Of a stretch of DNA of 64,000 nt, positions 53,662 through 63,675 are shown piece by piece. The stretch spans positions 310,001-374,000 of the forward strand of contig NZ_JAKIKQ010000003.1 in NCBI RefSeq assembly GCF_023284045.1, written 5' to 3'. Below the pieces are notes generated by a model that saw nothing but the letters and a program-made list of their open reading frames with translations, ran no database searches and was not told where the DNA came from. Positions within the stretch are counted from its first letter, which is position 1. Each line of letters starts with the position of its first letter. A program made the translations under genes and the position numbers. The DNA comes from Shewanella kaireitica (GTDB taxonomy: Bacteria > Pseudomonadota > Gammaproteobacteria > Enterobacterales > Shewanellaceae).

Positions 53662-55622
53662 GATGCTCTCCTTTGAGAAATACTGCTTTGAGTAGCCACT
53701 GAAGATTCAATCACAGTTGCCACCTTCAGTTGGGTTTGAATGCGCGATTGACTGCCATCTTGGAAGGTAATGACGGTATCGATATCAACATGGGATTTAT
53801 CGCTATAGAGTGACTCGATAATGTCAGCGTATTTATCAGCAATAACACCTCGGCGAACTTTACGGGTACGAGTCAGTTCGCCGTCATCTGCATCAAGCTC
53901 TTTGTATAACAAAATGAATTTATTGATCTTCTGTGCATCGGGCAGCGATTGATTGACTATTTCCACCTCTTTAGTCAGTTGCTCATAAACCTCTGGCAAC
54001 GTTGACAGGTTGGTGTAGTTGGTAAATGCCAGTCCTTGCTGTTCCGCCCACTTAGCGACAATACTGAAACGAATACAAAGAATGGCTGATAGAAACGGCT
54101 TATCTTTGCCTAAAATCACAGCTTCACCGATGAACGAAGAGAACTTGAGCTTGTTTTCAATATATTGTGGCGAGTACTGGATCCCATGGCTGGTTTTGGC
54201 CAGATCCTTAATACGGTCGATGACCACCAAATGCCCCGATGACTTGAAATAGCCCGCATCTCCAGTATGCATCCAGCCATCTTTAACATCTTCATCAAAG
54301 GCCGCTTGGTCACCAAGATAACCATTAAACATACCCACCGTTTTGGCGATAACCTCCCCAACACCTTCGCTGTCAGTATTAATCACCTGCAACTGGGCGG
54401 TATCAAAAGCAACACCAACACTGTCATAGTCAACATCATCCTGATGGTGAATGGTGTAAGCACCGCACATCTCGGTTTGACCGTATAGTTGGCGCAGTGG
54501 CACCCCAATACTCTGGAAGAACTTGAAGGTATCCGGGCCCATAGCTGCGCCACCAGTAGCTGCAGATTTTAGAAATGAAAAACCCAGCCTATCGCGCAGC
54601 GCTTTCATTAACAGGACATCCGCCAACGTCGATCGCTTACCTTGAGCAAGCGCTGTTTCTGCGCGTTTCATCGCAAACTCAAATAGTTTTTTCTTCAGTG
54701 GCGTAGAGTCCATCATCCGCGCTTGAACGTCGGCTAAAATCCCTTCCCACACTCTCGGCGCGAGTAATACAAAGCTTGGGCCGATTTCACGAAGATCAGC
54801 CATCATAGTCTCTTGCTCTTCTACAAAGTTAACTATCTGTCTGGCAATCAGTGCTTGGCCGACGGCATAGACCTGCTCCATTATCCAAGGCAGAGGCAGT
54901 ACCGATACATAGTTGTCGCCAGGCATTCTTGGATCGGCACGCAAGTATGAGCAGCAGTGGTCAATAAACTTACTGCCCTGCAACAATACAATTTTGGGTT
55001 TTGAGGTCGTGCCAGATGTGGTGCAGTAGATGGCAATATTGTCAGCTTTGCCTGCATCGACTAGCTCGTCATAAGCGGTTGGATTTTGTTTATCAAGCTG
55101 CTGACCACTCTTGTAAATATCTTCGATATTTATCAATCGCGGGTCGTCGTACTTACGCATCCCTCGAGGATCGCAATAGACGATGTATTTTACTGATGGG
55201 ATCTGATCACCAAGCTCAAGTAACTTGTCACACTGCTCCTCATCTTCAGCAATCACCACCTGCGCATTACTGCGGTTAAGCAGGTATGCCACCTCTTCAT
55301 GCAGCGAGTCTTGATAGATCCCCAAAGAGAAACAACATAAAGCATGGGCTGCAACTTCGCCCCAAATCCACTCTGGTCGGTTGTCGCCCAATAGCGCGAT
55401 GGTTGTTTCAGCTTCAATGCCCAAATCACGCAGAGTTAATGACAGCCATTTAACGCGGTTGTGGTAATCAAGCCAGCTAAACTCGCTCCAAATGCCAAAC
55501 TCTTTTTCACGCATGGCAATATCATCACTCCATAAGAGCGCGTTGTGTCGCAATATTTTGGGAAAGGTATCCATATCACCCATATCAAAACGTTCTGCAG
55601 CACCTTCATTTGCAGTTTTCAT
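53658..55622 (-). CDS. Long-chain acyl-CoA synthetase-like ligase of the ABC operon
   Basis: A 654-residue AMP-forming ligase of the long-chain (FadD15/ACSBG-like) group. The P-loop is Y-C-T-T-S-G-T-T-S-K-P-K, followed by Y-G-Q-T-E-M-C-G, G-W-M-H-T-G-D-A-G-Y and the V-I-D-R-I-K-D-L-A-K-T segment. It lies inside the importer operon, overlapping livG by one base upstream and livH by four bases downstream, so its role in activating the imported compound is strongly suggested. The catalytic C-terminal lysine region (T-R-T-R-K-V-R-R) is present. Substrate unknown. Confidence 0.9.
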   Translation of the reverse strand: MKTANEGAAERFDMGDMDTFPKILRHNALLWSDDIAMREKEFGIWSEFSWLDYHNRVKWLSLTLRDLGIEAETTIALLGDNRPEWIWGEVAAHALCCFSLGIYQDSLHEEVAYLLNRSNAQVVIAEDEEQCDKLLELGDQIPSVKYIVYCDPRGMRKYDDPRLINIEDIYKSGQQLDKQNPTAYDELVDAGKADNIAIYCTTSGTTSKPKIVLLQGSKFIDHCCSYLRADPRMPGDNYVSVLPLPWIMEQVYAVGQALIARQIVNFVEEQETMMADLREIGPSFVLLAPRVWEGILADVQARMMDSTPLKKKLFEFAMKRAETALAQGKRSTLADVLLMKALRDRLGFSFLKSAATGGAAMGPDTFKFFQSIGVPLRQLYGQTEMCGAYTIHHQDDVDYDSVGVAFDTAQLQVINTDSEGVGEVIAKTVGMFNGYLGDQAAFDEDVKDGWMHTGDAGYFKSSGHLVVIDRIKDLAKTSHGIQYSPQYIENKLKFSSFIGEAVILGKDKPFLSAILCIRFSIVAKWAEQQGLAFTNYTNLSTLPEVYEQLTKEVEIVNQSLPDAQKINKFILLYKELDADDGELTRTRKVRRGVIADKYADIIESLYSDKSHVDIDTVITFQDGSQSRIQTQLKVATVIESSVATQSSISQRRAS

Positions 55623-56419
55623 TAACCCACCTCCTGCAGCTGCTCATTATCATCTAGGCCTAAGTAAGCTTGCCTAACATGTTCGTTTGCCATAACTTCG
55701 TCAGGTAAACCGCTAACTAGTTTCTTACCAAAATCGAGTACCATCACTTCATGAGAAATATCCATAACCACTCCCATATCGTGCTCAATCATCACCACAG
55801 TAATGCCAAACTCTTCGTTGAGATCTAAGATATAGCGCGCCATATCTTCCTTCTCTTCTAGGTTCATGCCCGCCATGGGTTCATCAAGTAGGATTAGTTT
55901 GGGATTTAGCGCGATGGCCCGAGCCAGTTCGACCCGTTTACGCAAACCGTAAGACAGAGTGCCTGCAATTGACTTTCGCACATGAGAGATATCGAGAAAA
56001 TCGATTATCTCTTCAACTTGGCGCCTATGTTTAAGCTCCTCTTTTTGCGCAGGAGAAGCCCAGTAAAGCGGCCCAGTTAACCAGTTATTTTTCATCTGGT
56101 GATGACGGCCAACCATGATGTTGTCGAGAACTGACATATGACCGAATAGCGCTAGATTTTGGAATGTTCGACCAATGCCTAAATCGGCACGGTCATTTGG
56201 TCGCATGTGGGTGACTTCTTGGTCATCAAAATGAATGGAGCCTTCATAGGGACGATAGCGACCGGAGATACAGTTAAGCATCGAGGTTTTACCTGCACCG
56301 TTAGGCCCAATAATCGAAAACACCGACCCTTTTTCAACTTCAAAACTGACATCTGTTAGCGCTTTTACGCCACCAAATGCTAAGGAAATCTGTTCAACTT
56401 TTAAGATTTTATCTACCAC
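55622..56419 (-). CDS. LivG-like ABC transporter ATPase
   Basis: A 265-residue ATPase of the LivG type: Walker A I-I-G-P-N-G-A-G-K-T-S-M, signature L-S-Y-G-L-R-K-R-V-E-L (a variant of the usual L-S-x-G-Q), Walker B L-I-L-L-D-E-P-M-A-G-M-N and the G-R-T-F-Q-N Q-loop. The start is uncertain: an ATG at 56425 lies only one base from AGGAG, whereas a GTG at 56419 has it 7 bases away and is preferred. First gene of the importer-ligase operon, 158 bases after the porin gene. Confidence 0.9.
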   Translation of the reverse strand: MVDKILKVEQISLAFGGVKALTDVSFEVEKGSVFSIIGPNGAGKTSMLNCISGRYRPYEGSIHFDDQEVTHMRPNDRADLGIGRTFQNLALFGHMSVLDNIMVGRHHQMKNNWLTGPLYWASPAQKEELKHRRQVEEIIDFLDISHVRKSIAGTLSYGLRKRVELARAIALNPKLILLDEPMAGMNLEEKEDMARYILDLNEEFGITVVMIEHDMGVVMDISHEVMVLDFGKKLVSGLPDEVMANEHVRQAYLGLDDNEQLQEVG

Positions 56420-56576
56420 ACCCATACTCCTTTACACTGCAACAGCGCTCAGTTTCTCGCACTTACTGTCACTAAGTACTTACTTCTAACGACTGTCATG
56501 GGTAACCTATAACGAAATATAACAAGACCCGTTCACACTCAAGCGGCAGCAGGGATTTCCCTGCCACCAACAACAA

Positions 56577-57617
56577 TTACAGTGCGTAGCGGAAAGAGAG
56601 TTGTGCATAGTCGGAGTCGACATCTTGATCGCCAATTTCAAAGTTACCCACCTCAAAACCAATCGCTAAATGCGGAGTGAGGTTTTGGAAAAGGTTAACA
56701 CTCCATTGGCTACGCTCGGCATTGCCAATGTCTGTTTCTACTCGACCATAAAGCGCGGTACTTCTTAGGGTATCGGTCCAAAAATGGCGGTAAGCGGCTA
56801 GATAAGATGTAGTGCTTTCAACTTCCTCACCAACCAAATCGCGCGCGACACCAATACCGACATAACGACCCACTTCGCCTTGGTGGAATTGGAAACGCAG
56901 ATCATCTTTACCGAAAGTTTTAATGCGCCCAGCAATAGAGCCACCAAATGCCGTTTCACTATTGCCTAGATCAGTATTTAGGCTACGACCAAGCGCAGAT
57001 ATTGAGATATCACCCCAGTCACCTTTAAAGTTATAACGGGCAACTACATCGGGTAGATCATCATTTGCCGTATCTCCACCTACACTTTCAGGATTTTCTA
57101 TTGAGAATTGAAAGCCACCTATGTCGTAACGAATTTGACCTTGACGAATAAAGGCCAAACCCACCGTTGCACCTGCAAAGTCAGCTGTTTCTGGAATCGC
57201 GCTAGTATTCATAAAGGTGGTCCAAGTTTGACCTGCCGTTAGCCCTTCATATTTAATAAAAGCATGACGTATTCTTGGATTTGCAGAGTTGGAAACAACC
57301 TGGTTGCCACCACCTCCAAGAAAGTCCATTTCAATAAAGCCCATCACATCGCCGTGGACATATTTAGTGTTAAAGCGTGTTTCGTTAGCAAAAATTCTAA
57401 ATTGAGAAGCACTCGCCTCAAGCGGCGTGCCAGTGCCAATCCAAAAGTCACGGTAACCAACATCACCGCTGACATAACGCGCATCGACTTTGATGTAACC
57501 ACCAAATGTTAATTTGCCATCTTCGCCAACTTCAAAGTCATAACCGGCAGCCGCTGAACTGGCGAGCAAACACAACGAACCTGCTAATGTGATTTTTTTT
57601 ATTTTAGAAATGAGCAT
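56577..57617 (-). CDS. DcaP-like outer-membrane porin
   Basis: A 346-residue outer-membrane beta-barrel. A signal peptide of about 24 residues (ending S-S-A-A-A) is followed by L-T-F-G-G-Y-I-K-V-D-A-R-Y and S-Q-F-R-I-F-A-N-E-T-R-F-N, as in DcaP-like trimeric porins that admit dicarboxylates and other acids, and the chain ends in the expected strand L-S-F-R-Y-A-L. AGGGG lies 8 bases before the ATG. It precedes the ABC operon on the same strand and may supply its substrate across the outer membrane. Confidence 0.85.
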   Translation of the reverse strand: MLISKIKKITLAGSLCLLASSAAAGYDFEVGEDGKLTFGGYIKVDARYVSGDVGYRDFWIGTGTPLEASASQFRIFANETRFNTKYVHGDVMGFIEMDFLGGGGNQVVSNSANPRIRHAFIKYEGLTAGQTWTTFMNTSAIPETADFAGATVGLAFIRQGQIRYDIGGFQFSIENPESVGGDTANDDLPDVVARYNFKGDWGDISISALGRSLNTDLGNSETAFGGSIAGRIKTFGKDDLRFQFHQGEVGRYVGIGVARDLVGEEVESTTSYLAAYRHFWTDTLRSTALYGRVETDIGNAERSQWSVNLFQNLTPHLAIGFEVGNFEIGDQDVDSDYAQLSFRYAL

Positions 57618-57884
57618 CTTTTATCCCCTTTAATGTCTGCACTCAAGATGCAGAATTAAAAGTATTAGCTCAATTGTGTAATGGTATTAGTGCAGCAGTA
57701 TTAATACGTTAGGCGCAATACTAGCGAACTAGCCACAAGGGATTAACCACAACGGATTAAGACTTAAGTCGATAGCTTTCAGTGCTCTTAAAAAGTGAAA
57801 ATGTGATATGTTAATTTCTATAACAATTAAGGGGAACTTCGCTTATTCGGCGGGTATTTCCCAATAAAAAGGTGTGACTACAGC

Positions 57885-60800
57885 ATGTTTCCTAATTGGC
57901 TATTGGTGACGATCAGTATTAGCTATATTGGTTTGCTATTTCTGATGGCATTTCTGGGTGATAAATATCGAGAAAAGCTTTTTAAACAGCAACATACAAT
58001 TATATATTCACTATCTCTGGGCGTTTATTGCACCTCTTGGGGATTTCTAGGTACTGCCGGACAGGCAGCCAGTAACTCTTTCTCTTACCTGCCTGTTTAT
58101 ATTGCCCCAATTTTACTTTTTATGTTTGCTTGGCCTTTTATTCAACGCATTATCCGTGTTTGTCTTAAGCTCAATATCACCTCGATTGCCGATCTACTTG
58201 CCGCAAGGTTTGGCAAGTCACAGCTGTTGGCGACGGTAGTGACCTTTGTCGCTCTGTTTGGCACCTTGCCTTACATCGCACTACAACTAAAAGCCATTGT
58301 TAACTCCTATGAAATTTTAAGACAAGACCACCTACTCTCCTCTTGGCAGCTAGGTTTAGTGGTGAGTCTTATATTGGCCGGTTTTACCATCATTTTTGGT
58401 GTGAGAGCCATTGATGTCACTGAGCGTCATCCTGGGATGATGCTAGCCATCGCCTTTGAATCTTTCGTCAAGCTCATCGCCTATCTCACGATTGGAGTTT
58501 TTGTGTCATTTTTTCTATTTGACTCTCCAATGGATATCTGGCGCCAAGCTAATGAAACGCTACCTGTATCGACTGAGTTTACTTACCCCAATATGGTGTC
58601 GATGTTTGGTTTACTCTTTATTGTTATGTCGGCATTTCTCTGTCTACCACGTCAGTTTCAAGTACTCATAGTTGAATTAAAAGATCAAAAACATGCGCTG
58701 TGGAGTCGTTGGACATTCCCAATTTACATCTTAGTCTTTGCCTTTTTTGCAATGCCTCTGGGGCAAGCCGGCAACATACTCTATGGCGATTCACTGCAAA
58801 GTGATGCCTATGTGCTATTTCTTCCTGCCTTTAGTGGTGACGCTTGGTTAGGGCTATTTAGTTTTCTCGGCGCAATATCAGCGGCAAGCTCTATGGTTAT
58901 CATTTCAACCATTGCATTAAGCACTATGTTAAGCAATGAGGTGGTTTTCCCTACTCTTTTCAAAGTCACCAATATTCAGAGCACCGATTTTCATAAGTTT
59001 CGTTCTCACTTATTGAACATACGCAAAGGATTAATCCTGTTTGTAATCTTCTTAAGTTACGGCATGTTTCTGCTTGCTCCCCCCGATACGCTAGCGTCAT
59101 TAGGAGAGGTAGCATTTGGTGCAATAGCCCAGATTGGCCCTGCACTGTTCGCTGCCTTTTTGTGGCGACGAGTAACCTTAATCGGTGTGCTCGCAGGAAT
59201 AAGCAGTGGCTTTTCACTGTGGTTGTCCCTGAACCTATTTCCGCAGCTAGGAGTGTATCCTCATCCGTTTGCAGGCAGCGAGTACTCAATGACCACCATG
59301 GCTACCTTGGTAGGTTTGTTTGCCAATTTCACGATGATCTGGTTAGTTTCATCATTTACTCGCCAAAGTGTGCACGAGCAGATGCAAATCGCGCATTTTA
59401 TCGAGCGCCCTGATCTTGCAAAATTACAACCAGCCCTGCCTAAATATATTAACCCTACAGAGTTAGAGCTGCTGGTTGCACGCTTTATCGGCCAAGAAAA
59501 AGCCGCCCAAGGGTTCCATGCCTTTTTCTCAACGCAGGGGCCTATATCAGACAAAGCTTCTCATAACCAAGCTCTAACTTTCTATACAGAGAATATGTTG
59601 GCTAGTGTGATGGGGTCAGCCTCTGCTCGTTTAGTGATATCTTGCGCCCTTAATGGCCGAGATATTGCGATTGAAGATGTGGCACAGCTAGTTGAAGAAG
59701 CCTCTAGCCATCGCACTGAATTTAGTCGCAGCGTACTGCACAGTGCGATAGAAAATGCCAGTGAAGGGATCTCTGTGATCGACAAGGATTTGAATTTAGT
59801 CGCTTGGAATCAACACTATTTAAATCTATTTAGCTATCCCGATGACCTCGTCTATATTGGCTGCCCAGTCAAGCAACTTATTGAATTTAACTTAAGTCAT
59901 GCCTACCCATTACAACATGATTTAGTCCAACAAGTTGAACGACGTTTAGCTTACCTTCGTCAAGGTAGCCGACACAGTACAGAGCGAGTTCAGCCTGACG
60001 GCAAAACGATTAGAATCGAAGGAAACCCCATTCCCGATGGCGGTTTTGTAATGATATTTTCTGATATCACCATGTATCGTGAAGCGGAAAAGCTACTTAA
60101 GGAGCAAAACCTAGATCTTGAAGCTAGGGTTTACGAGCGTACGAAAAAGCTCGAACAAGCGAACTTAAGCCTAGAGCATACCAATCAAGAGCTGGCGGTG
60201 GCGCTGCAAAAGGTTGAACAAGCCCACCAGAAAAAGAGTCAATACCTAAAGGCCTGTAGTCATGATCTACTGCAGCCACTCTCTGCCGCAAGGTTATTTT
60301 CATCTGCATTTTTACAAGACAGCCAACTCACCAGTAAGCAACAACAGCAGATAGGTTATATCGATAACTCATTGCAAGTTGCCAATGAACTGCTGCTCGA
60401 CTTGAACGAAATATCACGCATAGAAAGTGGCACCATCATTCCGGAGATCACCGAGTTTGCCCTGCAAGAAGTCATTGACTCACTCGTTGACGAATTTGGC
60501 GCCATAGCTGCAACGTCCAGTGTAAAATTCAAATTTATTAACACTCAGCTTTGGGTTAAAAGTGACAAAGTGCTATTGCGACGTATTTTGCAAAACCTGA
60601 TCAGCAATGCCTTTAGATACGCAGGCAAAGGCAAAATACTACTTGGATATCGCCGTCATGAAGATGGTATATCTATTCAGGTGGTTGATGATGGACCAGG
60701 GATCCCCAAAGAGAAGCAAAAAGTGATATTTGAGCAGTTTACTAGGCTACAGCACTCAGGGCACGACGGCGTTAATGGACTCGGTTTAGGGCTGAATATT

Positions 60801-61373
60801 TCACAAGGGCTTGCCTCACTGCTTAACCATCAACTGACGTTATCATCAAAGGAGGAGCATGGCAGTATATTCAGTTTGCGTCTCACAACGGTTCAGCCTC
60901 AACAGCTTGCACCTAAAGCGCCGGTAGACATTCTGACTCTTAACGGAGTACACGTGTTGTGCGTTGATAACGACCCCAACGTACTCACCGGTATGGTGCA
61001 ACTACTTCATGGTTGGAACTGCCGCGTTTATCAAGCATCATCAGCTCAGCAAGCAAAACAGGAGTTTGCTAAACATGCGCACAAGATTGATATTGTGTTG
61101 ATGGATTATCAGCTTGAAGATGACCTAAATGGCCTCGATTTGATGCAAGAGCTTCAGCAGCAAACAGACTTACCACTACCAGGCATATTGATAACGGCAA
61201 CTATTGATGAAAACGTGGTAAATAGGGCAAAAGATCTAGGCTATGGATATCTACGTAAGATTATCAAACCTATCGCATTGAGAGCGGTAATGAGTGCGAC
61301 GTTGGCCAAAAACCTTCGTAGTAACTATGCAACAAGTAAAACATCGAAATACACTGCAGAAGAGGAACTGTAA
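57885..61373 (+). CDS. crbS: CrbS-like hybrid sensor kinase with sodium/solute-symporter domain
   Basis: An 1162-residue membrane sensor. The N-terminal part (about 1-490) is a 12-13-helix sodium:solute symporter (SSF) domain. A linker and PAS domain (about 620-745) follow, then a coiled coil and a HisKA domain with S-H-D-L-L-Q-P-L-S (His793), a HATPase domain (N-L-I-S-N-A-F-R-Y and G-L-G-L-G-L-N) and a C-terminal receiver with Asp1074 in V-L-M-D-Y-Q. This architecture is that of CrbS (MxtR), which with CrbR controls acetyl-CoA synthetase and acetate use in Vibrio and Pseudomonas. It is divergent from the porin-ABC-ligase genes. Whether it transports anything is unclear. Confidence 0.88.
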   Translation: MFPNWLLVTISISYIGLLFLMAFLGDKYREKLFKQQHTIIYSLSLGVYCTSWGFLGTAGQAASNSFSYLPVYIAPILLFMFAWPFIQRIIRVCLKLNITSIADLLAARFGKSQLLATVVTFVALFGTLPYIALQLKAIVNSYEILRQDHLLSSWQLGLVVSLILAGFTIIFGVRAIDVTERHPGMMLAIAFESFVKLIAYLTIGVFVSFFLFDSPMDIWRQANETLPVSTEFTYPNMVSMFGLLFIVMSAFLCLPRQFQVLIVELKDQKHALWSRWTFPIYILVFAFFAMPLGQAGNILYGDSLQSDAYVLFLPAFSGDAWLGLFSFLGAISAASSMVIISTIALSTMLSNEVVFPTLFKVTNIQSTDFHKFRSHLLNIRKGLILFVIFLSYGMFLLAPPDTLASLGEVAFGAIAQIGPALFAAFLWRRVTLIGVLAGISSGFSLWLSLNLFPQLGVYPHPFAGSEYSMTTMATLVGLFANFTMIWLVSSFTRQSVHEQMQIAHFIERPDLAKLQPALPKYINPTELELLVARFIGQEKAAQGFHAFFSTQGPISDKASHNQALTFYTENMLASVMGSASARLVISCALNGRDIAIEDVAQLVEEASSHRTEFSRSVLHSAIENASEGISVIDKDLNLVAWNQHYLNLFSYPDDLVYIGCPVKQLIEFNLSHAYPLQHDLVQQVERRLAYLRQGSRHSTERVQPDGKTIRIEGNPIPDGGFVMIFSDITMYREAEKLLKEQNLDLEARVYERTKKLEQANLSLEHTNQELAVALQKVEQAHQKKSQYLKACSHDLLQPLSAARLFSSAFLQDSQLTSKQQQQIGYIDNSLQVANELLLDLNEISRIESGTIIPEITEFALQEVIDSLVDEFGAIAATSSVKFKFINTQLWVKSDKVLLRRILQNLISNAFRYAGKGKILLGYRRHEDGISIQVVDDGPGIPKEKQKVIFEQFTRLQHSGHDGVNGLGLGLNISQGLASLLNHQLTLSSKEEHGSIFSLRLTTVQPQQLAPKAPVDILTLNGVHVLCVDNDPNVLTGMVQLLHGWNCRVYQASSAQQAKQEFAKHAHKIDIVLMDYQLEDDLNGLDLMQELQQQTDLPLPGILITATIDENVVNRAKDLGYGYLRKIIKPIALRAVMSATLAKNLRSNYATSKTSKYTAEEEL

Positions 61374-61374
61374 G

Positions 61375-61410
61375 TCATAGTGCCAACCTAGATAAAGGTT
61401 AACACTATGA
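61375..61410. terminator. Hairpin between convergent crbS and crbR
   Basis: TCATAGTG (61375-61382) pairs with CACTATGA (61403-61410) around an inner AACCT/AGGTT stem, just after the crbS stop. T-runs are weak, so function as a terminator is likely but not certain. Confidence 0.5.
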
Positions 61411-61423
61411 TTTATATATAAAA

Positions 61424-62074
61424 TCAAGCGGTGAGAGGTGTTTTCTCTAGTTGCAACTCGTTCATCGCAATCACAGCTTGAGTGCGGGTATGCACACCCA
61501 GTTTTAAAAAGATTGCACTTGCGTGAGCCTTAATCGTCGCTTCAGAAAGACCTAATTCGTAGGCGATTTGCTTATTGAGTAAACCGTCGGCAAACATCAT
61601 TAAAATACTATGTTGCCTTGGAGAAAGGCTGACAATCTTACTGGTCATGCTGTCGGCTTCTATCGCTTCAAAATTATCGCACCCCGCAGGTACCCATTGC
61701 TGACCTGCCAATACCGACTTAATAGCGCTCACCATTACCTCAACAGCTGTCGATTTAGGAATAAATCCTGCAGCACCGAACGACATACTCTTACTGACGG
61801 TGACTTTGTCTTCTTGCCCCGAGATAACAACAACCCCCATTTGCGCATGGCAATTGCGAATACTGACTAAGGTATTAAACCCATGTGCTTTTGGAATATT
61901 AAGATCCAACAGCAACAGATCGGCATCATGTCGCTTCAATACTTCATCTAGTTCTGCAACTGACTCCGCTTCAAACAAACTCACATTTTCAAAATGAGTG
62001 GTTAAGATGTTGACCAACGCTTGTCGAAATAATGGATGGTCATCAGCTATTATTATTTTTAGTGGCTGTAACAT
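61424..62074 (-). CDS. crbR: CrbR-like NarL/LuxR-type response regulator
   Basis: A 216-residue response regulator: receiver domain with I-I-A-D-D-H-P and the phosphoacceptor Asp57 in L-L-L-L-D-L-N, then a LuxR-type helix-turn-helix (about 145-205) with L-S-P-R-Q-H-S-I-L, G-L-L-N-K-Q-I-A-Y-E-L-G-L-S-E-A-T-I-K-A-H-type recognition region. The ATG at 62074 with GAGGGA upstream is preferred over the frame opening at 62140. It is convergent with the crbS-like kinase, its likely partner. CrbR activates acs genes in other bacteria; the nearby ligase-ABC operon is a candidate target. Confidence 0.88.
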   Translation of the reverse strand: MLQPLKIIIADDHPLFRQALVNILTTHFENVSLFEAESVAELDEVLKRHDADLLLLDLNIPKAHGFNTLVSIRNCHAQMGVVVISGQEDKVTVSKSMSFGAAGFIPKSTAVEVMVSAIKSVLAGQQWVPAGCDNFEAIEADSMTSKIVSLSPRQHSILMMFADGLLNKQIAYELGLSEATIKAHASAIFLKLGVHTRTQAVIAMNELQLEKTPLTA

Positions 62075-62491
62075 GTTTGATCCCTCATATGTACATGTTT
62101 TTAGTCTACTCCATTGCCTTTTATTATCAACTAGCCACAATTGCTCTCTTGTTTATTGAATTGCTTATTTAACACTTTCATTACAAGTAGATAGCCTGTT
62201 CGAATGCTCAAAAAGTCTAATAACTAAGCGCTACTACATAGACTTATTAACTAGGTCAGACATTAAGTTTTTATGTTAGATAAAACCTCACACAGACAAA
62301 ATAGACAAACAAACAACCCCAAGTGTATAAAATGCAAACTTCACGGTACTAAATGACAGCAGACTGAACCGCCTTAAATAACTCAACACTAATTTGGGTT
62401 TTAGACTTGTACATAAAGCGACTCTCACATATTCTGAATTTAGCGCTAGTTTTGAATAAGTTCTATTTTTCAATTGATAAGGAACGCCAAT
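62075..62491. other. Divergent spacer between crbR and the patatin-like gene
   Basis: About 415 bases, AT-rich, with no supported ORF and no striking repeat. Confidence 0.5.
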
Positions 62492-63622
62492 TTGCCAGAT
62501 AAAATAGCATTAGTGTTGGGCGGCGGTGGTGCAAGAGCGGCGTACCAAATAGGCGTCCTTAAAGCTATCGTACAGTTTTACCCCCGTAATCATGGGATCC
62601 CTTTCAAGATCGTTTGTGGAACTTCAGCTGGCGCCATTAACGCAACCTCCATTGCCACTCACGCCTCATGCTTTCATTTGGGTGTACGTAAATTGGAATG
62701 GGTCTGGCGCCATATTCATGCTAAAAAAGTCTATCAAGCCTCAATTGGAGGCGTACTCAAACATTTAAGCAAAATGGCGTTAAAAGGGGTGCAAAGCGAT
62801 GGCGCTTCAAGCAGTGCAGGAAGTTTGTTTAACAGTGAACCATTACGAGGGCTTCTGAGTGACTTGATAAGTTTTGAACGCATAGGCCGTAACATTAGCA
62901 GCGGTGCACTTGATGCTGTTAGCTTAGATACCTCCTGCTATAACAACTCTCGTTCAGTGACCTTCTTTCAAGGCAATCCACTTATCGAAAACTGGCAGCG
63001 CGCTCGTCGTTGCGGCCAACGAACTCGTTTAAATACCGATCACCTATTGGCAAGTTCAGCCATTCCGTTAATATTCCCATCAGTGAGACTCAATCAAGAA
63101 TATTATGGCGATGGTTCAGTACATCAACTGGCACCACTGAGTAGCCCAATTCATCTTGGTGCCGACAAAATTATGGTGATCAATTTAGAGAGCCCCCATA
63201 AAGCACAACCTAGAGAACTTGAGCATCACCCGAAAACAGCAACTATTGCCGGGCATCTACTCGATACCATATTTTCAGATACCTTAAACAGCGATCTTGA
63301 ACGACTTGAGCGGATAAACAGTACTTTATCGCTGATCCCTGAAGAAAGCCGTAAAACCCTGCCGTTAAAGCAGATTGAAACACTGGTGATTAAGCCCAGT
63401 GAGGATTTGAGCGTCATCGCTTCACGCTACTTTCAAGATATGCCATTTGCAATCAGGATGATGATGAAGGCGCTGGGGATCAATGAGCATTCAGACTCGA
63501 GTGTTGGCTCATATCTGTTATTTGAACAAGGGTACTGTAGCGCGTTAATAGAGCTAGGTTACCAAGATGCCATGTGCCAAATTGATGAGATTAAGTCCTT
63601 TTTCAATATCCAATCTCATTAA
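62492..63622 (+). CDS. Patatin-like phospholipase
   Basis: A 376-residue patatin-family lipase. The oxyanion-hole motif G-G-G-G-A-R-A-A-Y-Q is near the N-terminus, the nucleophile elbow is G-T-S-A-G-A-I-N-A, and the catalytic aspartate is in Y-Y-G-D-G-S-V. Such enzymes use a Ser-Asp dyad on lipid or phospholipid esters. The start is taken as TTG at 62492, where AAGGA lies 8 bases upstream; the frame is open to 62474. No signal peptide is seen. The downstream gene is convergent and also hydrolase-like. Confidence 0.9.
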   Translation: MPDKIALVLGGGGARAAYQIGVLKAIVQFYPRNHGIPFKIVCGTSAGAINATSIATHASCFHLGVRKLEWVWRHIHAKKVYQASIGGVLKHLSKMALKGVQSDGASSSAGSLFNSEPLRGLLSDLISFERIGRNISSGALDAVSLDTSCYNNSRSVTFFQGNPLIENWQRARRCGQRTRLNTDHLLASSAIPLIFPSVRLNQEYYGDGSVHQLAPLSSPIHLGADKIMVINLESPHKAQPRELEHHPKTATIAGHLLDTIFSDTLNSDLERLERINSTLSLIPEESRKTLPLKQIETLVIKPSEDLSVIASRYFQDMPFAIRMMMKALGINEHSDSSVGSYLLFEQGYCSALIELGYQDAMCQIDEIKSFFNIQSH

Positions 63623-63675
63623 TCATCCACAGGATAAATGGCTCCCTCATTTAATGAGCGGACGGTATTGGAGAG

